A stretch of 64,000 nt of DNA from a virus, in IMG/VR virus record IMGVR_UViG_3300048065_001187, positions 86,767 to 150,766 of that record. One strand, 5' to 3'. The position numbers and the translations under genes are program-made. Numbering within the stretch: position 1 is the first letter of the stretch; the number at the start of each line of letters is the position of its first letter. Positions 50,827 through 57,629 of the stretch are shown piece after piece. The notes beneath the pieces were generated by a model. It had not been told where the DNA came from, ran no database searches, and saw nothing but the letters and a program-made list of their open reading frames with translations.

Positions 50827-51090
50827 ATGAAAAATTTTAGATTCTTAGATAAAATGATAGACCGATTTTTATTATTTTTATTAGTTTGCGCGATTTTAAT
50901 TTTCTTTTTTTCTTGCAGTTCTAAGGCATCTATGTACCATATATATTTAGAGCATGATCCAAGAGAGCCATTGTACAGCACTTCTTCGCTAAAAGATGCT
51001 CATGAATACTATGAATACTACAAACCATTTCATTCAGATATGTACATACAAACGACTGAACAAGAAAATAATTTAGTAATTTTAAAATGA
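50827..51090 (+). CDS. Small lipoprotein
   Basis: 87 residues. Long hydrophobic signal (R-F-L-L-F-L-L-V-C-A-I-L-I-F-F-F-S-C-S-S) with lipobox Cys near 34, then a mature region H-I-Y-L-E-H-D-P-R-E-P-L-Y. Overlaps the next gene by ATGA. Confidence 0.6.
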   Translation: MKNFRFLDKMIDRFLLFLLVCAILIFFFSCSSKASMYHIYLEHDPREPLYSTSSLKDAHEYYEYYKPFHSDMYIQTTEQENNLVILK

Positions 51091-51287
51091 TACAAATAGA
51101 AGATGCAAACAATGAGAGTTATCACATTAACCCCAAAAATGTGGTATATGTTAAAGAACGAACTGACCCAATGAAGGGGGAGAAATGGTGGAAGATTACT
51201 TTTGTTAATGGCGAGCAATTACACACTCGCAACGAAGCAGGAGTGACATCTATAATTAACTCTATCAAAGTAAAAGTCAGGGTATAA
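51087..51287 (+). CDS. Small FlbD-like/beta-rich protein
   Basis: 66 residues. M-I-Q-I-E-D...Y-H-I-N-P-K-N-V-V-Y-V-K-E...I-T-F-V-N-G-E-Q-L-H-T resembles the short FlbD-type beta fold (I-N-P-x-x-I, F-x-N-G). Function unknown. Confidence 0.4.
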   Translation: MIQIEDANNESYHINPKNVVYVKERTDPMKGEKWWKITFVNGEQLHTRNEAGVTSIINSIKVKVRV

Positions 51288-51367
51288 TGGATTTTTTGCT
51301 TGCCATAGTTTTAGGTGTTGTGTTATTATGTATCTCAATTAATAACTTATGGAATAACAATGATTGA
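51287..51367 (+). CDS. 26-residue membrane peptide
   Basis: TAATG overlap with the previous gene and an 8-nt overlap with the next. Helix L-L-A-I-V-L-G-V-V-L-L-C-I-S-I then N-N-L-W-N-N-N-D. Overlap on both sides supports translation. Confidence 0.5.
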   Translation: MDFLLAIVLGVVLLCISINNLWNNND

Positions 51368-51650
51368 AAAAGAAATAATATTAAAAGAAACTACCGAGGG
51401 AGATTTGTTTTTTACGATACCCGATGAAATGCTTGAAAGATTAGGATGGAAAGAAGGGGATGATCTAAAATTTGAAGACAGAAATGGTTCAGTTTTAATT
51501 CGTAAAGTCAAATATGAAAGTGTTGAACTTGAATTTGATGACGAAGAATTACTCAAATATATGAAGTTTGCACACGAAAAAGGAATCACATTTAATGAAC
51601 TTTGCGAGGAAGCAATCAAGACAAAGTTAGATGAAACTGATTCTAAGTAA
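51360..51650 (+). CDS. AbrB/MazE-like DNA-binding protein
   Basis: 96 residues from ATG 51360. N-terminal SpoVT/AbrB swapped-hairpin: L-F-F-T-I-P-D-E-M-L-E-R-L-G-W-K-E-G-D-D-L-K-F (residues about 15-38) and V-L-I-R-K. The C-terminal helical part (Y-M-K-F-A-H-E-K-G-I-T-F-N-E-L-C) resembles antitoxin tails. No toxin partner is adjacent, so a transcription regulator is likelier than a toxin-antitoxin module. Confidence 0.7.
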   Translation: MIEKEIILKETTEGDLFFTIPDEMLERLGWKEGDDLKFEDRNGSVLIRKVKYESVELEFDDEELLKYMKFAHEKGITFNELCEEAIKTKLDETDSK

Positions 51651-51843
51651 AATATTATATTTTATCGGTGACTGCATAAGTAAGTTATTTTATTATAGAT
51701 TCTTTAAATGTTTATCGGGGTTTCTTTATCCTGTTTATAGTTGGGTGATGATTTTGAGTTCTGATCTTGACGCAAATGGAAAAATATGGAAGATAGTAAA
51801 GAAAAGGAAATTACATGAACGAACAAATTACAGAAGAGATTAA
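51631..51843 (+). CDS. Small membrane-associated protein
   Basis: 70 residues. Pattern I-G-D-C-I-S-K-L-F...F-L-Y-P-V-Y-S-W-V-M-I-L-S-S-D-L-D resembles a short phage family (G-D-x-I-S...L-Y-P-x-Y...M-x-x-S) of unknown function. Basic C-terminus. Overlaps both neighbours. Confidence 0.55.
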   Translation: MKLILSKILYFIGDCISKLFYYRFFKCLSGFLYPVYSWVMILSSDLDANGKIWKIVKKRKLHERTNYRRD

Positions 51844-52057
51844 CTATCGTAGAGGTTACGATAAAGGTTGGGCAGATGCACAAGAATATCTCGCTAAAAA
51901 GTTTGAAAAAATACTAGCAAAAAATTCACATCAATCTTATGACAAGGGTTATGAAGATGGTGCAAATCAAAAAGATAATAAACCTTGCGTGTGTGGATTT
52001 TGGGGCGCAAATAAATATGTAGCGGAATGGCATAAAGATTGCGAAAATGGCAAATAA
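51815..52057 (+). CDS. Hypothetical 80-residue protein
   Basis: R-R-G-Y-D-K-G-W-A-D-A-Q-E and Y-D-K-G-Y-E-D-G-A-N repeats around a helical core; C-V-C-G near the C-terminus. Similar G-x-x-x-G-x-x-D-G segments occur in the 34682 protein. Function unknown. Confidence 0.5.
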   Translation: MNEQITEEINYRRGYDKGWADAQEYLAKKFEKILAKNSHQSYDKGYEDGANQKDNKPCVCGFWGANKYVAEWHKDCENGK

Positions 52058-52093
52058 AAATGACAAAATCAAATTGGGAGTGCAGAAAGAAAA

Positions 52094-52198
52094 TTGAAAA
52101 ATAAATTAAAACTAATATACGAATTTTTTGGTTGCATTGTAGTGTTTAGTCTGATAATGTGTTTTCAATTAATCTATATATTAACAGGAAGAGAATAA
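52094..52198 (+). CDS. 34-residue membrane peptide (uncertain)
   Basis: TTG start; K-N-K-L-K-L-I-Y-E-F-F then hydrophobic G-C-I-V-V-F-S-L-I-M-C-F. Fits the set of tiny TM peptides, but the start is weak. Confidence 0.3.
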   Translation: MKNKLKLIYEFFGCIVVFSLIMCFQLIYILTGRE

Positions 52199-52202
52199 AA
52201 AC

Positions 52203-52406
52203 ATGAAAGAAATAATTTTAAAAGTTTTAAATGAAGTTGCGTGCGGAAATACAGGTACTTGTCAAATAAATTTACAATCAGAATCTGCACAAGAAATGAT
52301 TGCTAGTAAGCTAGAGCCTGAATTACAAAGATATATGCAGGAAATAGTTGAGTGTGCAGTTATGGGTGGATCAGATCAATGTTGCGGGGGTGGATACCAT
52401 GACTGA
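52203..52406 (+). CDS. Hypothetical 67-residue protein
   Basis: Helical with several Cys (A-C-G-N-T-G-T-C, D-Q-C-C-G-G-G). Good AGGAAGAG upstream. No family. Overlaps the next start by 8 nt. Confidence 0.55.
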   Translation: MKEIILKVLNEVACGNTGTCQINLQSESAQEMIASKLEPELQRYMQEIVECAVMGGSDQCCGGGYHD

Positions 52407-52620
52407 TGGGCAAATCCAAAACTTAATTAGTGCAAATAAAATTCTTGTTCAAGATGTTCTTACTAATAAATCTTTTACACAAGGGGATAGAGAGCAAGTT
52501 AGGGATAAAATGTATTTACTTACATTGCAGTTAGCTTTTTGGGTTGATAAAAACAATAAACAGCGTTTTTTTTACGATTTAAAAGATCATATTCGTTGGA
52601 TGTTGAAAAACTTTTCGTAA
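52399..52620 (+). CDS. Helical hypothetical 73-residue protein
   Basis: Start at ATG 52399, overlapping the previous stop; the in-frame codon at 52348 is deep in the upstream gene. All-helical with W-V-D-K-N-N-K-Q-R-F-F-Y. No family. Confidence 0.55.
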   Translation: MTDGQIQNLISANKILVQDVLTNKSFTQGDREQVRDKMYLLTLQLAFWVDKNNKQRFFYDLKDHIRWMLKNFS

Positions 52621-52627
52621 AAAAGAG

Positions 52628-52656
52628 TTGACAATGCCCCGAACTTTTACTAGATT
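52628..52656 (+). promoter_or_regulatory. Leaderless promoter
   Basis: TTGACA (52628-52633), 17 nt, TAGATT (52651-52656), 6 nt to ATG 52663. Confidence 0.75.
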
Positions 52657-52662
52657 GAGGGT

Positions 52663-52947
52663 ATGAGCAAAATTACATCACAAGAAATATTAACGCAAGA
52701 AGCGTTCCGAATTAAAGATTTAAAAGAATCTATTGCTGAATCTTACCCCGAAGCATTATTTGCTGATGGACATGATCATGCAATCTTGGGTTACTCTCAA
52801 GATGGTAGAGTGATCTACTCTTATAATAAAATAATAGAGGGATTAATGGATAGCATGACCCATGAAGAGGCAGTAGAATATTTTGATTTTAACATTGGTT
52901 GCGCCTATGTTGGCGAGTATACCCCAATCTATATGTACGAGGAATAG
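52663..52947 (+). CDS. Conserved-looking hypothetical 94-residue protein
   Basis: Contains D-G-H-D-H-A-I-L-G-Y-S-Q-D-G-R-V-I-Y-S and M-T-H-E-E-A-V-E-Y-F-D-F-N. This pattern is frequent in phage proteins of unknown function. Leaderless transcript. Confidence 0.6.
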   Translation: MSKITSQEILTQEAFRIKDLKESIAESYPEALFADGHDHAILGYSQDGRVIYSYNKIIEGLMDSMTHEEAVEYFDFNIGCAYVGEYTPIYMYEE

Positions 52948-52950
52948 ATA

Positions 52951-53160
52951 ATGAAAACATACGAAGTAGAATTAATGGCAACAACTTATAGAACCTATGA
53001 AGTTGAAGCAGAATCTCCCGAACAAGCCCAAGATATTGTCTTTAGTGAATTAGATGAAGACCACATGATTAGTACCGCATGGAAAGAAGAGGCGAAATTA
53101 TCTTATTGCGAAGAGATAAAAGAAGATTCCGAGCTTGACAAACTAAACCAAGACCTATAA
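52951..53160 (+). CDS. DpnD/PcfM-like small protein
   Basis: 69 residues: V-E-L-M-A-T-T-Y-R-T-Y-E-V-E-A-E-S-P-E-Q-A then an acidic helix. Paralogous in pattern to 49162 and 54247. Its TAA forms the first three bases of the next -10 box. Confidence 0.6.
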   Translation: MKTYEVELMATTYRTYEVEAESPEQAQDIVFSELDEDHMISTAWKEEAKLSYCEEIKEDSELDKLNQDL

Positions 53161-53163
53161 GGT
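53135..53163 (+). promoter_or_regulatory. Leaderless promoter built on a stop codon
   Basis: TTGACA (53135-53140), 17 nt, TAAGGT (53158-53163) whose TAA is the upstream stop; 6 nt to ATG 53170. Confidence 0.75.
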
Positions 53164-53169
53164 AAAGAT

Positions 53170-53457
53170 ATGAATAGAAATACAGAAATATTGCAACTAA
53201 GAGAATTACATGAAGTGGAAAGCTCACTTAACACTACAATAGGTCAGATTTATGAATATCCACCTGCTAAAAAAATTGCTGAAAAATTATTTGATTTAAA
53301 TGATGAGTTGAATGCTTTATTAAATAAAAGATCAGATATTTTAAATATGAATTTACGATTTGGATCAGTTGGCGTGGATACATCTCATTTAAACAATGAC
53401 GATTTTGGCGCTTTTATTCGGGGCGAAATAAATGAACATGGAGATAAATTAACATGA
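53170..53457 (+). CDS. Helical hypothetical 95-residue protein
   Basis: N-terminal helices (L-Q-L-R-E-L-H-E-V-E-S-S-L), end with V-D-T-S-H-L-N-N-D-D-F-G. No family. Leaderless start; overlaps the next gene by ATGA. Confidence 0.55.
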   Translation: MNRNTEILQLRELHEVESSLNTTIGQIYEYPPAKKIAEKLFDLNDELNALLNKRSDILNMNLRFGSVGVDTSHLNNDDFGAFIRGEINEHGDKLT

Positions 53458-53609
53458 AAGTAATTCGCACAATAATTAATTGGTTTTATCGCAAGAAAAA
53501 TGTTCGCTCCTCGAAAAAGCAAATGGATAAAATAATGAGCGAAGTTAATGCTGATTTCATGGATTACGATGGCATGGGTAACTACGGAAGATTTCCGCCC
53601 GAAAAATAA
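53454..53609 (+). CDS. Small basic protein
   Basis: 51 residues. I-I-N-W-F-Y-R-K-K-N-V-R-S-S-K-K basic region, then acidic D-F-M-D-Y-D-G-M-G. Start overlaps the previous stop. Function unknown. Confidence 0.5.
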   Translation: MKVIRTIINWFYRKKNVRSSKKQMDKIMSEVNADFMDYDGMGNYGRFPPEK

Positions 53610-53613
53610 ATAC

Positions 53614-53642
53614 TTGACAATAATAAATAAACGATATAAGGT
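53614..53642 (+). promoter_or_regulatory. Leaderless promoter
   Basis: TTGACA (53614-53619), 17 nt, TAAGGT (53637-53642). ATG codons follow at 0 and 6 nt; the second (53649) matches the usual 6-nt spacing. Confidence 0.7.
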
Positions 53643-53648
53643 ATGAGC

Positions 53649-54065
53649 ATGAAAAAAATTATAGGAGACGATTATCCAACTTACGAAGAATCTGTAAATC
53701 TTACTCTTGCAGAAAAACAAAAGGCTGAGGCTTTGACTTATCTCACAGAAGTAGAGAGCGAAATCAATAAGCAAAACATTGAAAGATTAATGAAAGAAAA
53801 TCTTGAGCTTAGACATCGCTTGTCTTGTATTACTGATGACATTGAAATTATTGATAGGCACATTAAAAATAATTGCAATAAAAGATTTAAAAGACCAAGC
53901 TTGAATAAAGATGGTAGTACCTATGCAGATAAAGCATGGCACAATGTTACAAATATAGAAATTGCTTGTGATTTAAATGATGACGAGCCATTATATTGGG
54001 GGAGTAAAATCAAAGGAGAACTCACCCAAGACCAAATCATGGAAATGGAACAACAAATACGATGA
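53649..54065 (+). CDS. Hypothetical 138-residue protein
   Basis: Start at 53649 by promoter spacing (53643 adds M-S). Coiled-coil centre (N-I-E-R-L-M-K-E-N-L-E-L-R-H-R-L), basic K-R-F-K-R-P, acidic end. No family. ATGA overlap downstream. Confidence 0.6.
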   Translation: MKKIIGDDYPTYEESVNLTLAEKQKAEALTYLTEVESEINKQNIERLMKENLELRHRLSCITDDIEIIDRHIKNNCNKRFKRPSLNKDGSTYADKAWHNVTNIEIACDLNDDEPLYWGSKIKGELTQDQIMEMEQQIR

Positions 54066-54250
54066 ACATCGACTATTCTTTATTAGAAAAACAAAGAGAT
54101 CATTTGCTCGCAATTTTGTGGCATGACTTCAAACCTCCACAAGAAAGAGAAGAAGAGCCTGTCCCACTAGATAGAGAATTAGGTTGGGGCATTGTACATT
54201 TACTAGACGATTTACTAGATCAAGACTATTACAAAAATAAAAAAACATGA
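54062..54250 (+). CDS. Hypothetical 62-residue protein
   Basis: Acidic, helical (L-L-E-K-Q-R-D-H-L-L-A-I-L-W-H-D). ATGA overlaps on both sides. No family. Confidence 0.5.
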   Translation: MNIDYSLLEKQRDHLLAILWHDFKPPQEREEEPVPLDRELGWGIVHLLDDLLDQDYYKNKKT

Positions 54251-54471
54251 GTAAGAAAAGAGAATATTGCGTTGGGATTAAAATAATCAATTGTTTTTAT
54301 GTCGAGGCAGAAAATAGAACTGAAGCAGAAGAAATTGTCAGGAGTTATGATCCTTACAAAACTCTTGACGATTGTGATTTTAATATTGAATATGCTGATC
54401 CTACAAATGGGCAAGTAGCATGGCAAATAAGAGCAGACGAAGTAGATTGGAATAAACTTAATAATGAATAA
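54247..54471 (+). CDS. DpnD/PcfM-like small protein
   Basis: 74 residues: V-G-I-K-I-I-N-C-F-Y-V-E-A-E-N-R-T-E-A-E-E-I-V then D/Y-rich end. Third member of this pattern with 49162 and 52951. Confidence 0.55.
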   Translation: MSKKREYCVGIKIINCFYVEAENRTEAEEIVRSYDPYKTLDDCDFNIEYADPTNGQVAWQIRADEVDWNKLNNE

Positions 54472-54673
54472 AAAAACTTTAGCATCACTCAAAAAAGAAG
54501 AAGAACTAAACCAAGAGATTGTAGATTCTTGGAAACATATTAAAGACCTTGAGGCAGAACTAGAATTTCTTTATGTAAGAGAACCGCATGAAGTAGAATA
54601 TATTGAGCGTTTAAAAAATGTGCTTGACAATTTATATCAAAAAGTAGAGAATGAAAAACATGAGATTAAATAA
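54464..54673 (+). CDS. Coiled-coil hypothetical 69-residue protein
   Basis: Helical, E/K-rich (W-K-H-I-K-D-L-E-A-E-L-E-F-L). Overlaps both neighbours. No family. Confidence 0.5.
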   Translation: MNKKTLASLKKEEELNQEIVDSWKHIKDLEAELEFLYVREPHEVEYIERLKNVLDNLYQKVENEKHEIK

Positions 54674-54863
54674 ATATCAAAAAGCTAGATTACTTGAACA
54701 TGAATGGGATGTTGTTGAAAACGACAATGGGCAAAACTGCTCATGGATTAGCGTAGAACCCGAAGATGGTGAAATTTTTCATATCGTAACTGAACTTTTT
54801 GGCTTGACAGGAGAGGGCAAAGATATTAAGTTATTGGTAGTAGGCACAAGAGAGGAATTTTAA
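54651..54863 (+). CDS. Hypothetical 70-residue protein
   Basis: Starts at 54651 or 54660. K-Y-Q-K-A-R-L-L-E-H-E-W-D-V-V-E then alternating strands. No family. Confidence 0.5.
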   Translation: MKNMRLNKYQKARLLEHEWDVVENDNGQNCSWISVEPEDGEIFHIVTELFGLTGEGKDIKLLVVGTREEF

Positions 54864-54865
54864 TT

Positions 54866-55063
54866 ATGAGAACAACAAAAGAACAACAACGAGACGAAGA
54901 ACCATCAATAGACGATATGCGTTATGACATTGCAGAACGAGAAGCAATGAATATGAATGTTAGTGAAATAATTGATCTTTTACTCGATGGGTGCATTGGA
55001 TTAAATGAAATGCCAAGCATTGAAATAAAAGATGAATGGAATCAAATTTTTAACTCAAAATAA
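54866..55063 (+). CDS. Conserved-looking 65-residue protein
   Basis: D-I-A-E-R-E-A-M-N-M-N-V-S-E-I-I-D-L-L-L-D-G-C-I-G resembles a widespread short helical phage family with the L-x-x-G-C-x-G motif. Function unknown. Confidence 0.55.
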   Translation: MRTTKEQQRDEEPSIDDMRYDIAEREAMNMNVSEIIDLLLDGCIGLNEMPSIEIKDEWNQIFNSK

Positions 55064-55070
55064 TATAAAT

Positions 55071-55274
55071 ATGAATATAAATCCCGAACATCAAGCTAAA
55101 GAAGAACAAATCAGAAACCTAGAGCAAGAACTTACTGAAACTCAAGAAGAAGTAATGCAATATCAAAACCTCGGAGATAATCATACTGCTAATGTATATG
55201 TCCGAAGGTGTGCGGAGATAAAAAAATCTATTGATACTTTAAAAATGGAAATTTCAGATAACAATGAATCTTGA
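55071..55274 (+). CDS. Coiled-coil hypothetical 67-residue protein
   Basis: Start at M-N-I-N-P-E-H-Q. Long E/Q-rich coil then an R-R-C-A-E-I-K-K-S-I helix. Overlaps the next gene by 11 nt. Confidence 0.5.
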   Translation: MNINPEHQAKEEQIRNLEQELTETQEEVMQYQNLGDNHTANVYVRRCAEIKKSIDTLKMEISDNNES

Positions 55275-55443
55275 ACAAGCATTTGACATCGTAATGAATG
55301 AAGCAGAAGTTTCTGCTCTTGGAGAAAAGAGTGATGAACACTTAAAAGTTCTACTCGCAACAGAAGTAATGCAAGCGTTTTACGAAGAGCATGGGCATCA
55401 CTTTGCCAACTTTTCCCTTGACAAAGCAGAGCAAGTTTCATAG
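55264..55443 (+). CDS. Hypothetical 59-residue protein
   Basis: Helical (A-F-D-I-V-M-N-E-A-E-V) ending F-S-L-D-K-A-E-Q-V-S. A longer opposite-strand frame exists but context favours this one. Its TAG begins the next -10 box. Confidence 0.55.
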   Translation: MNLEQAFDIVMNEAEVSALGEKSDEHLKVLLATEVMQAFYEEHGHHFANFSLDKAEQVS

Positions 55444-55446
55444 ATT
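55418..55446 (+). promoter_or_regulatory. Promoter built on a stop codon, with leader
   Basis: TTGACA (55418-55423), 17 nt, TAGATT (55441-55446) containing the TAG stop. ATG is 32 nt away; the leader ends CACAAACACAAGGAA, similar to the rIIA-like leader. Confidence 0.75.
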
Positions 55447-55478
55447 ACAATCATTAATCACAAACACAAGGAATAAAA

Positions 55479-56099
55479 ATGAATTACTTCACAAATACAA
55501 ATATCCGTTGGAAAACATGGTCGCCCGAAAATGTTATCTTTAAAAGCAATCAATTAGTCAAGAAGGTTTTACCCTCTGAACATATTTTATCATGGAAGAG
55601 TAAAGGTGATCGTGACCAAAAAATGTGTGAACGCACAGGTCACAAGGTAACTCAACCAAGCCCTTATGCAAATGCAAAACCATATACATATTATACCAAA
55701 GAAAACTACAAAGGTGTTATGGTTCAATTAAAAGATGTAAAGGATGACTTTCCATCTGCTAATATTGACTTTATTGATTGGACAGAACGAAAAGATAGTG
55801 TTGACAACCTAAAAGGTCATCTCGATGTATTGGTTTATCTTAATTCTTTTCATAGTAATTTTACATGGGATAAATGTGCCACAACAGGTAATTGGATCAA
55901 GACAAGCACAGGCAAAACTGCTCCATTACGAGAAGGTTATCGTATGTGTTATGGTGGACAGGGTGATGCTAATGCTATGGATTTTGATGAATTCCATGAG
56001 GTGATTCAAATAACAGAAATGATCAGAGATTTTCTTGTTGATGTTGTCGTTCCCTCAAAGAATGGTGAATTAGTTGAAGAAGATTTATTAGTAGCATAA
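55479..56099 (+). CDS. Hypothetical 206-residue protein
   Basis: Soluble alpha/beta protein with W-K-T-W-S-P-E-N-V-I-F, F-T-W-D-K-C-A-T-T-G-N-W-I-K and an acidic C-terminal helix. One of few genes here with a true leader and AAGGA ribosome binding site, so probably well expressed. No family recognised. Confidence 0.65.
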   Translation: MNYFTNTNIRWKTWSPENVIFKSNQLVKKVLPSEHILSWKSKGDRDQKMCERTGHKVTQPSPYANAKPYTYYTKENYKGVMVQLKDVKDDFPSANIDFIDWTERKDSVDNLKGHLDVLVYLNSFHSNFTWDKCATTGNWIKTSTGKTAPLREGYRMCYGGQGDANAMDFDEFHEVIQITEMIRDFLVDVVVPSKNGELVEEDLLVA

Positions 56100-56224
56100 T
56101 GCCAATTTATTATAGCGATGATGTATTATTATATGTTGGTGATCCAAAAGGTTTTCAAGATTACATAAAACAAGCAGAATTAAAAAAACTAGAAGAAGAC
56201 ACAACAAATTCTAATGATGACTAA
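56099..56224 (+). CDS. Hypothetical 41-residue protein
   Basis: TAATG coupling. M-P-I-Y-Y-S-D-D-V-L-L-Y-V-G-D-P then an acidic helix. Function unknown. Confidence 0.45.
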   Translation: MPIYYSDDVLLYVGDPKGFQDYIKQAELKKLEEDTTNSNDD

Positions 56225-56312
56225 TTTGCCCGAAATAGTACAAACAACAAGTTTACTCTTGGGTTTAGTTGCAGTAGTTGTTTTTCTTTTAATATTAGCA
56301 AGTCATGAATAG
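56214..56312 (+). CDS. 32-residue membrane peptide
   Basis: Overlaps both neighbours (11 nt and 8 nt). TM helix (L-L-L-G-L-V-A-V-V-V-F-L-L-I-L). Member of the tiny TM set. Confidence 0.5.
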   Translation: MMTNLPEIVQTTSLLLGLVAVVVFLLILASHE

Positions 56313-56487
56313 AATCGTAATGGATGATTATGACGCAGGGTTTATGGATGCGGTAAAATTATTAGAGAAAAAATTAGACGTAATGATTGAAAAATACGAA
56401 GATATTTTAAAAAAATATGACTACATAGAAGAAGCAAGGGATGTACAATTACTTCTTGATGTAAAGAGAAAACTTTTTGACGAATAG
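56305..56487 (+). CDS. Helical hypothetical 60-residue protein
   Basis: D-A-G-F-M-D-A-V-K-L-L-E-K-K-L and a second charged helix. No family. Confidence 0.5.
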   Translation: MNRIVMDDYDAGFMDAVKLLEKKLDVMIEKYEDILKKYDYIEEARDVQLLLDVKRKLFDE

Positions 56488-56489
56488 TA

Positions 56490-56518
56490 TTGACAGGGTT
56501 TGAGTTTTTGCTTAGTGT
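56490..56518 (+). promoter_or_regulatory. Leaderless promoter
   Basis: TTGACA (56490-56495), 17 nt, TAGTGT (56513-56518), 6 nt to ATG 56525. Confidence 0.75.
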
Positions 56519-56524
56519 GTTGAG

Positions 56525-56740
56525 ATGAATTACTCGATAATAGAAGGGTGTATTAGGCAAAGTATGGATTTACCAATAAATAAATCAGAGATAATAGTAA
56601 AACAGAGAGGCAAATTATGGGTGATTAAATCCCATCATGCAGAAAATATTAATTTATTAACTCGCAGAAAAACTCTTGACAGGGTTGATCTTTTATGTTT
56701 AACTGATCTTGGTTTTAAAATTAAATACGAAAATAAATAA
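56525..56740 (+). CDS. Hypothetical 71-residue protein
   Basis: Basic alpha/beta protein (E-I-I-V-K-Q-R-G-K-L-W-V-I-K-S). Leaderless. No family. Confidence 0.55.
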   Translation: MNYSIIEGCIRQSMDLPINKSEIIVKQRGKLWVIKSHHAENINLLTRRKTLDRVDLLCLTDLGFKIKYENK

Positions 56741-56752
56741 GGAGAAAATATT

Positions 56753-57181
56753 ATGGGATTAGATATGTATGCTTATGCTCGTCCACCTCGCAAGAGAAAT
56801 AGTGACGAAGATGTCTCAATTTGCGATTGGAGAAAACATAATCGCTTGCAAGGTTGGATGGAAGACTTGTGGGAAGCTAAGGGTAGACCAAATTGGAAAC
56901 CATCTGAAGAAGAGAATGACTTTAGTGGTGATTTTAATTCTGTTGAGTTGCAATTAACTAGGGCAGACCTTTATGATTTGCAAGATGATATTGTAAATTT
57001 TAATTTGCCCGAATCAAATGGATTCTTTTGGGGTAGTGATTCTTATTTTTGGCATAATGAAGATGGTGAACCATATCCCGATAACGAATATTATTACAAA
57101 GAACAAGATTTAAATTTTGTGGCAGAAGCACATAAAATGCTTGACAAGGGTTATCGAGTATTTTATACTTGTTGGTACTAA
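56753..57181 (+). CDS. Conserved phage protein (MGLDMYAYA family)
   Basis: 142 residues beginning M-G-L-D-M-Y-A-Y-A, with D-W-R-K-H-N-R-L-Q-G-W-M and an F-F-W-G-S-D-S-Y-F-W stretch. This family recurs in unrelated phages without known function. Strong ribosome binding site AAGGAG 9 nt upstream. Confidence 0.7.
   Translation: MGLDMYAYARPPRKRNSDEDVSICDWRKHNRLQGWMEDLWEAKGRPNWKPSEEENDFSGDFNSVELQLTRADLYDLQDDIVNFNLPESNGFFWGSDSYFWHNEDGEPYPDNEYYYKEQDLNFVAEAHKMLDKGYRVFYTCWY
57141..57169 (+). promoter_or_regulatory. Promoter of lipoprotein gene
   Basis: TTGACA (57141-57146), 17 nt, TATACT (57164-57169), 11 nt to ATG 57181, inside the upstream gene. Confidence 0.7.
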
Positions 57182-57495
57182 TGAAATATTTTACCTTAAC
57201 AATCTTACTTTTTGCAGGATGCAATCATTCTTCTAATCTTCAGCCCGAAGATACAAAAGTTTCTCGTTCAGTAGATATGCAAGAAGAAATAAATTATTTA
57301 CTATCCTTAGATGAAGCGTACAAAATGGAAGAAAAAATGTATTTAGAGGAAATAAGAAAAGCTCAACTAAATGATGATGAAATCGCATTTCAATTTTTCA
57401 TTAGAGAATACGCTAAAGTAAAAAGGTTAGATTTACCTGAATGGATCAAAAAAGAACCAAACTATGTTGAGGGTGGAGTAAATATAAAATATTAA
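57181..57495 (+). CDS. Small lipoprotein
   Basis: 104 residues from ATG 57181 (TAATG). Signal Y-F-T-L-T-I-L-L-F-A-G-C, Cys 14. The mature part M-Y-L-E-E-I-R-K-A-Q-L-N-D-D-E-I-A-F-Q-F-F resembles the 32839 lipoprotein, indicating a paralogous family. Confidence 0.65.
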   Translation: MKYFTLTILLFAGCNHSSNLQPEDTKVSRSVDMQEEINYLLSLDEAYKMEEKMYLEEIRKAQLNDDEIAFQFFIREYAKVKRLDLPEWIKKEPNYVEGGVNIKY

Positions 57496-57629
57496 TTTTG
57501 GGTTCACCTCTTTCTGATCCTATTCCTACGGAACTACCCTGTCTGATCAACTAAAAAAGACTAGAAAGTAATTCGATTACTACTATATCGGAGTTAGTCA
57601 TGGATACTCTCCATGCAAATATTTAAACT
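57496..57629 (+). other. Intergenic region with two hairpins
   Basis: 134 nt without an ORF, less AT-biased than neighbouring gaps. Perfect hairpins AGTAAT-TCG-ATTACT and CATGGA-TACTC-TCCATG precede the next ATG. Could be a structured leader or small RNA. Confidence 0.35.

Noticed and set aside
51360-51843. AbrB-like gene and following small gene as a toxin-antitoxin pair
   Set aside because: The downstream product is a membrane-associated protein lacking any toxin motif, and the first gene alone fits a regulator.
53385-53774. Minus-strand 129-codon frame
   Set aside because: It would oppose three plus-strand genes and a leaderless promoter; composition is Phe/Ile/His-rich as expected for antisense.
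55181-55441. Minus-strand 86-codon frame
   Set aside because: The plus strand carries two overlapping genes and a promoter here, consistent with neighbouring gene order.
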